Positions 32,113 to 49,746 of a stretch of 64,000 nt of DNA are shown piece after piece (positions within the stretch are counted from its first letter, which is position 1; each line of letters begins with the position of its first letter). The DNA lies in assembly GCA_037447655.1 (NCBI GenBank), contig JBBHKE010003587.1, positions 1 to 64,000 of the forward strand. Reading direction: 5' to 3'. The DNA comes from Zygnema cylindricum. Lineage: Eukaryota; Streptophyta; Zygnematophyceae; Zygnematales; Zygnemataceae. Below the pieces are notes generated by a model. The model was not told the origin of the DNA. It did not search any database and was given only the letters and a program-made list of their open reading frames with translations. A program made the translations under genes and the position numbers.

Positions 32113-33585
32113 AAGGGTATGTCCCCATGTGCATAAGTAAGGGTTTTTTTCTATCGTTTTCCTGTAAAACTTAGCGCCGTACTGCCTAAGTTGCAACCGT
32201 ACGAAGGAATTGCAAATTTGTAGAGTACAATTTGCGTCATCCTCGAATTTAAGGTGTATGAAAATTTGTCGTCTTGTGTTTTTCGACCCACTTCCACGAC
32301 AAAAAACGGCATCTTCAACCTTACGTTTAAAACACATGCGCGATGTGTTTTAAAAACTAGGTATTTTCCATAAACAAATAGGAACATATATTCGCACGTA
32401 TTGTCATTTTCGAAAATTTTCATACGATTTCCAATGACAAAGAAAAGTACAGAATTCGCTATGTTTTGTCCGTTTGCATTGGAATACGACGAAGAAAAGT
32501 ACACAATTTGTTTGGTTTTGTCCGTTTTCGTCCAGTACGGAATTTTTTTTTGCAGGGGTCTTCAAATTTTGATGCCATTTTCCGTCGACCGTTTAGGAGA
32601 CGCAAAGGCAAAGCGCCTCGTCTTTAACCGTGAAACGGCACAAGCTGGAAGGCGGTACGTCTACAATGTCACGGTAAGACATGCGACGTCACAAGCAGTT
32701 CCAAAAAATAACGTGCGACCACAGATTGTAGACATTGACAACCGTCACAGGTATTGTCGACGTATACAATCGTCACAAGCGTAAGTTACGATTTCGTCCT
32801 TACAAACATAGGGACACTTGAAAACCGGGTCCGGCGGATCCGCGCGAAAATACAAAGTAAGTTCGCTAAGTTACAAGTACATGGGGACATACCCTAAGGA
32901 CGGAATTGTAACTTACGCTTGTGACGATTGTATACCTCGACAATACCTTTAACTGTTGTCAACATCTACAATCTGTGGTCGCACGTTATTTTTCGGAACT
33001 GCTTGTGACGTCGCATGATTTACCGTGACATTTTAGACGTACCGCCTTTCAGCCTGTGTCGTTTCACGGTTGAAGACGAGGCGCTTTGCCTTTGTGTCTT
33101 CTATCCAGTGACGTGAAATGGCATCGGAATTTGAAGACCCCTGCAAAAAAGAAATCCGTACTGGACTAAAACGGACAAAACCAAACATATTGTGTACTTT
33201 TCTTTGTCTTATTCGAACGCAAGAGAACAAAACATAGCATTTTGTACTTTTATTTGTCCATGGAAATCCTTTTAAAAATTTCAAAAATTACGGCACGTGC
33301 GAATATATGTTCCTATTTGTTTATCGAAAATACCTAGTTTTAAAACACATCGCGCATGTGTTTTCAACGTAAGATTGAAGATGACGTTTTTTGTCGTGGA
33401 AGTGGGTCGAAAAACACAAGACGACAAATTTTCATACATCTTAAATTCGAGGATGACGCAAATTGTACTCTACAAATTTGCGATTCCTTCGTACGGTTGC
33501 AACTTAGGCAGTACGACGCTAAGTTTTACGGGAAAACGACAGAAAAAAAAACCCTTACTTATGCACATGGGGACATACCCTAAAA
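32113..33585. mobile_element. 1.47-kb near-perfect palindromic element (family E relative)
   Basis: Left arm 32,113-32,797 and right arm 32,899-33,585 are inverted copies of each other, about 685 bp each and very similar along the whole length. The ends are GGGTATGTCCCCATGTGCAT and ATGCACATGGGGACATACCC. The central spacer, 32,798-32,898, is the inverse of 32,015-32,112 just outside the left end. Open frames in mirror positions (32,151-32,504 - and 33,297-33,590 +) exist because the arms are duplicated; they have no recognisable domain. It could form a very long hairpin. It is non-autonomous as far as I can see. Confidence 0.85.
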
Positions 33586-33762
33586 CATAGGCTCATTGCA
33601 GAAAAAGTTTGCATAGTGTAATGAACGGTCGCGCTGACCTTGAGGACGGCCCAAATCTTTAGAACAAAATTACGATAAAGTGTAAACTCTATATCCAGTA
33701 TTCCCGTATTATATATATCTTATTACATGTTTTTCACTTTTTTTAATCTACCTCCATTCATT

Positions 33763-34798
33763 CACCGTGAATCGTAATTAGCGTTAATAATTTTTCGCCA
33801 CTGAAAACATCTTTTCTCTGTACACATTTGTCCAATTTTCTATTTAAGACCTAGAGCCTTTGTATAGTGTGGTTTGCAGTGCTTTTGTAGTTTTGTTTTA
33901 GTGTTTGTTTTTGTTTCTTATGTTTTCTTTGTTTTTTTTTTTATACCTTTACTGTTGCTTAGCCTTTACAATATTTGTACGTACTTTCAGTTTTATAATT
34001 TTAGCCTTTAATGGTACACCGCCAATCGCTATTAGGGTAGAAGTTTCTTTAGGGTATATGAATAATTACCGTGGTTTACGCTAATTAAGAATTTGAAAAA
34101 TTTGAAAAAAAACATACGTTCTAATTGTTTAATAATTATAATTTGGGTCTTTGAAAAAAGTAAATGTTGGTCGCAAACATGCTTACACTAATATAGGTAT
34201 TTGTACAAAATCTGACAAATCGTACACAAATCGTACGTTCACACAGTCGAAACGTGGTTGTTGGACGAATATATGCGAACGTGATATTTGACAACCCGAT
34301 TTGATCCCCTTTTTAGACCGCACATTCTCATGCGTCCGCGGCTACTAAACATAATGAATTGTACTTTTTCACTTAAAAGGTACGTTTTTGTACGGTCTGA
34401 ATCTGACCGTACACCACACTATTTAAACGACGACGTACTTTTGTTTTGTACGGTACTTGGAAAATAACCCTAAATGGCGTACAGAAAAAAATAGAATAAG
34501 CTACCCTATTGGAGAATAATATAAAAAAAAAACTGGACGGAATTAGCGTTCACTACGCTTATAGCGATTGGCTGTGTAGTGAACAATTTCCCTTTCAATC
34601 AAGTTTTGTACTTTGATGGTTTAACCATCGCGTTTTTCATAATAAAATCTTTCTTCTTCCTTTTAAGACCGCCATTCGTAAGCTGAGAATAATACCTTTC
34701 AATCGCAACCGTCAGATCTACAATCTGACCCCTGTGCACGGAGAAAAGATGTTTTAAGAGACGAAAAAAACATTAACACTAATTATGATTCGTGGTTG
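33763..34798 (+). mobile_element. family A MITE split by a nested insertion
   Basis: The left half is at 33,763-33,852 (CACCGTGAATCGTAATTAGCG to TATTTAAGACC). The right half is at 34,666-34,798 (TTTTAAGACCGCCATTCG to AACACTAATTATGATTCG). The word (T)TTAAGACC is present on both sides of the ~815-bp insert, as a target-site duplication of 8-9 bp would be. The insert contains the complete family B element plus flanking sequence with the TGATGGTTTAACCATCG motif. Confidence 0.75.
34017..34576 (-). mobile_element. family B MITE, 560 bp, inverted relative to 20,319-20,848
   Basis: TA|CACCGCCAATCGCTATTAGGG to GCTTATAGCGATTGGCTGTG|TA. Internal words CTTACACTAATATAGGTATT, CACATTCTCATGCGTCCGCGG and GGACGGAATTAGCG are the reverse complement of the copy at 20,319. 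TA flanks both ends. Confidence 0.85.
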
Positions 34799-35348
34799 TA
34801 GCACACCTACAGCAAGTGGCTACTAGATATAGCGTTTACGTAGGTTTTCGCACTTTTCGTCTATGCCCGAAAGGCCAAGTGCCTAGGAAACATTGGCTTC
34901 TATAAAGCTAGACGTATTGTCGCAGGATCCACGCCATAATTTTGGCCACTCACAATTCGTCACGTGACCGTAACATGCAACAAAAATATACATGTACATA
35001 CGGGACGAACAAAATATGTGAAACTTGAAAAGCTCCGTTTTCAGCGCTCTCGCGCGACATAGTTTTTTGCCGGGATCGGCTCCCACATCGGACGAATCGG
35101 TTGGGGTTACATCCGGCGATCTCTATGACTTGCATATTTCGAATTTTCAACCCAACTCTCCAGCTCATACTTCTACAACGTGTTATTTAACTATTTACTA
35201 CTAATTAGACTACATTAAATACGAATTTTGTAATACCGAGTGCAACGAACACACCAAAAAAAAAAAAAAAAAGGGGCTGACTTGCGTCAAGCTTTACGAG
35301 CGTCAGAATTTAAGGAAGACATTTGTACTGTTGAATTTCTGAAGACTA
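34799..35348. other. intergenic, no recognised gene
   Basis: Two overlapping minus-strand frames (34,883-35,168) have no recognisable domain. A 17-bp A-run lies at 35,257-35,273. Confidence 0.35.
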
Positions 35349-35563
35349 CACCATGAATCGCTATTAGTGTTTATGTTGTTTTTCGCCACTTAAAACATCT
35401 TTTACCCGTATACGCATGTCAGATTGTGGATCTGACGGTTGCGATTGAAAGGTATTGTTCTCAGCTTCCGATTCGCGGTCTCAAATTGAAAATCGTACAC
35501 ATGTGTACAGAGAAAAAATGTTTTAAGTGGCGAAAAAATTATTAACAATAATAGCGATACACA
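35349..35563 (+). mobile_element. family A foldback MITE, right end eroded
   Basis: TA|CACCATGAATCGCTATTAGTG, GATCTGACGGTTGCGATTG, CTCAGCTTCCGATTCGCGG, GTGGCGAAAAAATTATTAAC and AATAGCGATACAC. The last GGTG of the right end is lost. Confidence 0.8.
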
Positions 35564-37052
35564 AATCTTTTTAAGGGCGCTAAATTCATCCATCCATTTC
35601 TTGAAAATGAGCGACTACGACTAACCTTCTTTTAGTTCCCTATTTTACCCCCAATTTTTTTGAAAAAAGTCAGCAATAGTTTGCCACTTGGATGGATTTT
35701 TGATTCTGATACTGTTAATATTCATTTCTACCACGAATCTAACTTTTGTGAAAAGAAGGTAGTTCTTTAGAGTGTATATACGAATTTAACGAATTTTATT
35801 AGTTTAATGAGTATACTATTGTTAATTCCCGCAATGGGGACTCGACGGGGGGAGATTAGAAGGTGACAAAATAGCACACGTAGCCGGTTCAACAGAAAGG
35901 TCAAGTTCTTCCAGAATATCTGTATTGATTACAATCTACCACACACCCTACAGTCATTAGTGTTATACTTCCTAATCTCTCATATTCACTATTAATCCTT
36001 TCATATTAATAACCAGTATTGTTGAAACTGCCGGCAGGAAATTAATTTTCATTTGTATGGACATTGTTCAAAAGCATACGGTATGCATATTATATGTCCA
36101 CTTGCCTACATACAATTGTTATATGGTGTATATCTCAAGGCATTCTTTGAAAGTTAGTTCGGAGAACAAAGAAAAACATCTCTATATGGAGTAGATCAAT
36201 ATTGTTTTGAACATAGTAAAACTATAAGCATCAATATAGAGCAAAATGAACCTCTTCTCTTCAGTTGTATATGCCGAAAATCTTCAGCTCAGCTTAGACT
36301 CTTTATCAATATCTGGGGATTTTCCCCAAACATATCGTGAGATTTCCTCAAAGCCGTCACTGAATTAGATGTAATTAGTAAAGGTGCTTAAATACATGCA
36401 TCACATGAGTCTTTGAACCTGGCACAATTAACATCACTAGATATGAAAACCACTGCAATTTGTTTGAATAACCTGTTAAAAGGTTGCATCGACCAAGCTC
36501 ATAGGCAAGGTTCACAGCTTAACTTTCAGCATTTAGGGTACGGACAACATGCTAACAAACAAACGACGATAGACTTTTCATTTCATCATTTTTGACAACA
36601 ATAGACTACAAACCATTTACCTTTCTTCAAAGAATTCCTATAGCCGGCTTCGGGGACACCAAAAGGTACAACAGGCGACTTTCCTCACGAATATGATTGG
36701 CGACATCCGTCGAAAGCGACCGCTCGAGGATAAAAACAAGAAAGGTAATCAAAGCTCCTAAAGAAAAGCTCCTAAAGACCCCTGGCTTACTTCCCTATGA
36801 CATCCCTAAGACGTGCCTTAATCACTTAAAAGAGCCTCAATCACCACACTAAAAATATGCAACTTCTCGCCTGCCTCTTTGTTTAAACAGACGAAAGAAT
36901 CTCCAAAAAACACTTTTTAACTTGCAGCAATTGAATAGCAGAACTAACTTCTAAATATATTTCATGTTCCTATTTCTTTTCTTTCACGGATCCCGTTCTC
37001 TAGCTAATGCTTAATTACCAGGACCGTAAAAACCAGCTCCGTTAAAAATCAG
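35564..37052. other. 3' flank of TPI, no gene seen
   Basis: AT-rich sequence with only short frames; none has a recognisable domain or paired splice sites. The part next to 37,053 should contain the TPI 3' UTR. Confidence 0.4.
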
Positions 37053-43710
<6,658 letters not shown>

Positions 43711-44427
43711 TTTGCTTGCTTAGTTCTACTCCTTCCTTCTTTAAATTGCTGATTTTTGAAACGACTGTTCCTTTAATTAAAACTCTGCGGGGAAGATATG
43801 AATATGAATATAAAAATTATGCCACGTAGATCTCGAGATGTGAATCTCGACCGTCGTTTATTTGGAAAAATGTATGGCTTTTCTGGGGAAAGATATATAA
43901 CTACACAAGGGATGAAATTATCTCATAGGGATCTCGAGGCGTAAATCCTAACCGTTGAATAACGGTTTAAATAAGTATGACTGTTACGGAGAAAATTATT
44001 GATTGAAATTACAAGGACGCTGAGAAGTGAATCTTAACCGTTGGTGTAAGCATGACTTTTCTTGTGAAGACACAAAACAAAAACATAATCTTACGGGAAT
44101 TTCAGAATATGATCTTGACCGTTGAAATCGATATTACATCATACTAGTGTCACGTAGGCGTTTTTACCAGATTTTTTACAAGTTACCACAAACTTTTTAT
44201 CTCGTGCAAATTTCATTACTGAACTCAATAGTCAGTGCGCTATACAAAATTTTCCACGCAAAACTACAGTACAGTATTTGTACTGAATCGCAGAGTCGCA
44301 GTTAGATTTATATCTTCTCGGTTGGGAATGATCGAGCAACCAATGCCAACTGTTTGATATTATATGATACTCGATATACGATATCCGAATTCAAATCGTC
44401 AGACCCCGATCCATGATTAATGTTTTA
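43711..44427. other. divergent promoter region of TPI and the helicase gene
   Basis: TPI starts leftward at 43,710 and the helicase starts rightward at 44,839, so this ~1.1-kb interval should carry both promoters. A ~85-bp theme, GAATCT(C/T)(G/A)ACCGTTG in AT-rich context, recurs around 43,840, 43,935, 44,030 and 44,110, a possible degenerate repeat. No core promoter motif can be named with confidence. Confidence 0.5.
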
Positions 44428-44643
44428 CACCGTGAATCATAATTAGCGTTAATGTTTTTTTAATCTCTAAAACATCTTTTCTCCGTACACACATGTCGGA
44501 TTGTGGATCTGACGGTTGCGATTGAAAGTTTATATTCTCAGATTACGAATGGCGGTCTTAAATTGAAAATCGGACAAATGTGTACGGAGAAAAGACGTTT
44601 TCACTAGGGAAAAAATTATTAACGCTAATTACGATTCAAGGTG
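44428..44643 (+). mobile_element. family A foldback MITE in the helicase 5' flank
   Basis: TA|CACCGTGAATCATAATTAGCG to CGCTAATTACGATTCAAGGTG. The long arms pair around CTTTTCTCCGTACACACATG and its complement. Its right end is 195 bp upstream of the helicase start codon, within the likely promoter or 5' UTR. Confidence 0.85.
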
Positions 44644-44838
44644 CAAGTCACATCAGTACTACAGTGCCATATAAACTTGTTCCTTTTCTCCAACAGGATT
44701 TCTTTCCAGATTTCCACAGAGAGTTTAGAAGGCTTTTGCAAAAGCCTTTGCAAATTCCTTTGCTAAAGCCTTGAACTCCTAAGCTCCTGACATTTCCATC
44801 TTCTTTTTCCTTCCTGTTAAGGATAGCGGATATCAGTT

Positions 44839-46367
44839 ATGGCTTCCGATATGAGTCCCGAGGAACTTGAAAAGACAATAGAGAAAGCTAAGACTCCTGC
44901 TGAATCTTTTGGAGCTTTAGGTATAAGCAGCCAGCTGGCAGAAGCTTGTGCATCTCTTGGATGGAAAAAACCTACACCGATTCAGGTTCAATCTGTTCCT
45001 CAGGCTCTACAAGGTAATTAAACTTCCATTTCTATGCTTCTTAAGTATTTGAATATCCAGAGTTATATTTTTTTATGGCAGTTGCTGAAGGATGGAAACC
45101 CGTGTCTTGTTTTAAAATCCTCTGGAAAGGAGAAATAATTTAGGTTTACGGCTCAATTAACAATAAACCGGCTCAATTTCTTCTTTCTCTATCCATCGCT
45201 ATTAGAGTAAAGAAATTATTAATAGAAATGCGAAATGAGAATCTATAACACTCATTCTGAACAAACCCTAATATGTTAAGTTGCGAAAATGGATTCCTCC
45301 CCCTCTATCCTCTCTCCCCTATCTATCTCCCTCCCCCTCCCTATCCCCTCCCTCCCTCACTCTCTCTCTTTTTCTCTCCCTCCCTCCCGTTTAGACCGTT
45401 AAACAATTGTTGAGAGTTTTTGTTTTGCTCATTTCCTGGTTCATCCTTATTGCGGCTGTTTCTTTAGGTAGAGACATATTTGGACTTGCCCAAACGGGCT
45501 CTGGAAAGCAGTGGCATTTGCCCTACCAATACCGCAAACCCTAACAATGCAAACCCTGATCATACATTTCCCAATCATGAAAACCCTAATTTTGCAATCC
45601 CTAATAATGCAAACCCTAACAATGCAAACCCTAATCGTGCAAACCCTAATCGTGCAAACCCTAATCATGTATTTTCTACTGATGCAAACCCTAATCGTGC
45701 AAACCCTAATCATGCATATCCTAATCATGTATTTTCTACTGATGCAAACCCTAATCATGCAAACCCTCTTTACTAGAATGCTTCTTTGCTAATATCGCAG
45801 ACCGGCTTTATTAATAATGCAACCCTTTATTCACCGTTTGACTATCGTCGAAGCTTTTTGTATGTTTATTTTTTTTGTCGTCCTTATTGCGTGTGTTTCT
45901 TTAGGGAGAGACATCATTGGACTTGCCCAAACCGGCTCGGGAAAAACTGCGGCATTTGCCCTACCAATAATGCATGCACTTCTCGAAAAACCTTCTCCTT
46001 TGTTCGCCTGTGTGCTCTCTCCAACGAGGTATTCCCTCTTCCTTTCTTTATTTTTTTCAACTCTTGACTGCAATGTTATTATTTGGCTGGATAGGATGTT
46101 TGGTTGTATAAGATGTTTGGTTGTATAGGATATTTGGTTGAATAGGATGTTTGGAATGGACTCACTAGATGTATTCTTTCTTGCTCTCCCTTCGCGACTC
46201 TTAATCGCAATGTTTTTCATTTGGCTGAATTTGACATTTTGTTGAATTGGAGGTTAGATAGGATATTAGGTTGAATCAGATGTTTGAAATAAACTCACTT
46301 ATGTGTTTTCTTTCTTGCTCTTGCCTCTTGATAAAAATGTTTTTATTTTGTCGAATATGATATTTGG

Positions 46368-46407
<40 letters not shown>

Positions 46408-49400
46408 ATAATAACAATAGTTTAACTATTTTTAGTTGTAATTATGTTCACTAATTGATGACCATTATTCCTTAATCTTAACAACTAGATGCATTATTTC
46501 TTGCTCTCCCTTTCTTGCCTCTTAATTACACTGTTTTTATTTGGTTGAAAAGGAATTTAAAACAAGCTCACTTTTTTTGTTTAGACAGCATTCAAATGGT
46601 CACGGACAATTGTAAACAATTTAGTAAACAATTGATTTTGACATATGATGGAGACCGTTGCCACTGGTCCTAACAGGAGTTATTCACATCAACAACAATA
46701 TTTTAACAACAATTAGAGACAAATGTAATCTTTAGATGATTATAATACTTGTATTTCTTTGTTTTTATTGCCCTTTTCTGGTCTTGGCGTGGCAGAGAAT
46801 TGGCCATCCAAATTGCGGAGCAGTTTGAAGCCCTTGGAGCGAGCATTGGATTGAAATGTGCTGTGGTAAGTTCTTTATTTCTTTTTCTTTTTCTTTTTCT
46901 TTTACCTTTTCATTTTCTTTTACTTCCTTTTAAAATCTGAGAAAGATCATAAAGCAAACCCTAAGTAGTAACCCGAGCCCATTGTGGAAATGGAAAATTA
47001 TAGATTATCAATGTTAATTGATGTTCACATTTCTCCGTTTGAAATGATTTTTGAAATGGATGGTCTTTTTCGGGAAGATGGTTTGGCGATGTTAATGTCA
47101 TAAATAAGACATTAATTCTGTTCATTTAGCTTGGGCAGTTATTATTCAATCTTGTGGAAGAAACTATTTGTAATACCGAATCGACATTTTCAGATCCTCT
47201 GTTAGGGAGACTTGCTCTCTCTCCCTCTCTCTCTCTTCCCACTCTCTCTCACTCACATCTCTCTCTTTCACTCTCTTCTCTCTCTTTCTCACTCTCTTTT
47301 CTCTTTCTCTTTCACTCTCTTCTCTCCCTCTTCTTTTACACACATACTCACATTCACAGGACGTAAAGAGGGAGCGCTGTCAAACATGTTTCTTATTTTG
47401 TCTTCGGTAGTCTCTCTCTCTTCCTCGCTCTCCCCCTCTCTCTGCCCCGCTCTCTCTCCCTCTCTCTTCCTCCTCTCTCTTCCCCACCCTCTCTTCCCCT
47501 CTTTTCTCCCTCTCCCACCTTCTCTCTCTCCCTCCTCTCTCCCACCTCTCTATCTCCCTCCCCCTCTCTCTCCCCCTCCCGTCTTCTCCATCCACTCTCT
47601 CTTCTCATTGTCCCTCATTATGGAAGGGTTTGTGGGGAGGAGGGACAGGTGGTGGGCGGTATTGACATGATGGCTCAGGCCATAGCTTTAGCAAAACGTC
47701 CTCATATTGTGGTACGCAAATATATCAATTTTTTTAATGTTGTATAATTTAGTTTTACTAAATGTTTATGGTATATGGCTCCTTTTGAGATTCTTTTCTT
47801 TTCCCCTTTTCTGTTTTGCGTTTGGCTACGGGTTTTCTTTCGAGTAATTTGACTTTTGGAATTTTTTTTAAGTGTCGAGTTTAGCTTTTGAAATTACACT
47901 GGAAACCGGTATGATTTTGTAATCTTCAATTTTGTAATATCTTTCTCTGGACAAAAAGATGTGTAAAGGCTCTTATCGGAGGCTTATTGATTCGACTTTT
48001 GGAAATCTTGTTTCCTATTATTTGTATTCAGCAATCTGCCTCTTTCTCTCTCCCTTCCCTTCCCCTCTCTCTCTCTCTCTTTCTCCCTTTCTCTCTTTCT
48101 CTCTTTCTCTCTCTCTCTCTCTGGAAAAAAATATGTATTTGGTCAAAGGCTCTTATGGGAGGCTTATTGGGGATATCAGGTGGGCACTCCAGGGCGATTA
48201 GTGGACCATTTAAGCAACACCAAGGGCTTCAGTTTACGTACTTTAAAATACCTGGTGGGTGAATATACAAACATTACAAATCATCTTACATATATCTTAC
48301 ATTATCATTCTTATATGCCTTAAAGAATTGCAAGTTTTTTTTTTGTTTGTAAAATTGTGGCTTGCTATTTGATGCTATCTTACTCCCTGTTTCACATAAT
48401 TTTGATAAATTTATGGATTTGTTACCTATGCTAATTCATATTATTTTATAGTATATGTATATCTCTTTATTCTAATCAAGTGCATTTCACAGCTCCGTGT
48501 ATTGATATTAGTGTAAATTTTTAGTATGAGGATTATTTTCATTTTTGAAATCCTAAATTAAGTATGAAATATGTGGACGATTTTTGGCCTCTCACATAAT
48601 TAGTAGCGTTGCTTATTGAGCAAATTCATGCTCGACTAATTGCGATATCAGTAATATCCGCATCATAGCCGTGTAAAAAGATAGATATATTTGTAAGTTT
48701 CCAATAAAAATCTTACATGGACGTTTTGCACCTCACTTGAGATTTACAAGATTCTTTCTACAGTGGTTTGTCCCCTCCAGACCCGGAAAATACAAAAAGT
48801 CAATTTTTCAGTCTGGACTACACTGTCCAACACCGTTTTACTGATTACAACACTAATTTTCTTGTAGAAAATCATAAAACAATGTTAATAACACTATACA
48901 AGGGGATGGACTTAAATCGACCATGTGACTAAGTTCACTTCTACTCTAATTATTCCTTTATGTTATTAACGATGGGCAGTGTGCCATCATGTTTTAGAAA
49001 ATCGTCACTTTTTAATTGTCTTTCACTTATGCATCCATACTTTTCAATGAATTTGCGTTATTTACGTGAAATAGCTGAAAGTATTATAGAACCATTATCT
49101 GTACTCGATACGTCGAATATTGACGATCGAACACTACATTGTGGTCAAGGGTAAAAAGGGAACTCTGACAAAGCTTAGTAGAGAAGTTGAATTGATTCTT
49201 ATATATATTATACATATACTCGTATAGCTGTTCATAGGGTGTACTTTAGCCAAAACTTTTTTCAAAAACCAGTGAATAAGCTTAGTGAATTAGACTTTCT
49301 ACCACACTTGTGATTTTGGTGTTTGTTTGGTATGCAAAGACGTCATGAAATTGTATTTCATTATATATGATATTTAAACTAAATTCAAACTCGTTTTCAA

Positions 49401-49689
49401 ATTTATTTTTCTATCACCCTTTTTTCCTCTGGCGGTTTTTTTAGGTTCTCGACGAGGCAGATCGATTGCTTAATATGGATTTTGAGGCAGAAATTGACGA
49501 AGTTTTGAAGGCGATTCCGAAAGAAAGAAACACGTTCTTATTTTCAGCGACAATGACAAATAAGGCATGTTTTAGAACTTATTTTTTCAAATCTTTATGA
49601 AAAATTCCTTCTCTGATGTCGCCGTACACTTTTAAAAGCATTTTTTTGTGTTATCTATGACTTCTTTTAACAGACAAGCATCTCCTTCT

Positions 49690-49746
<57 letters not shown>

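Noticed and set aside
32113-33585. Mirror-image frames in the palindrome as a possible gene pair
   Set aside because: Their symmetry follows from the inverted arms. No motif, no start context and no splice pattern support them as genes.
45532-45776. Interstitial plant telomere (AACCCTAA words)
   Set aside because: The period is 15 bp with a non-telomeric remainder (TNATG), and the unit can be derived from the neighbouring exon copy.
45447-45792. Repetitive proteins (Asn-Pro-rich or Ile-Arg-Val-Cys-rich) that look like a novel repeat protein
   Set aside because: They are frames through the 15-bp CAAACCCTAATNATG array, open only because the unit is a multiple of three without stops.
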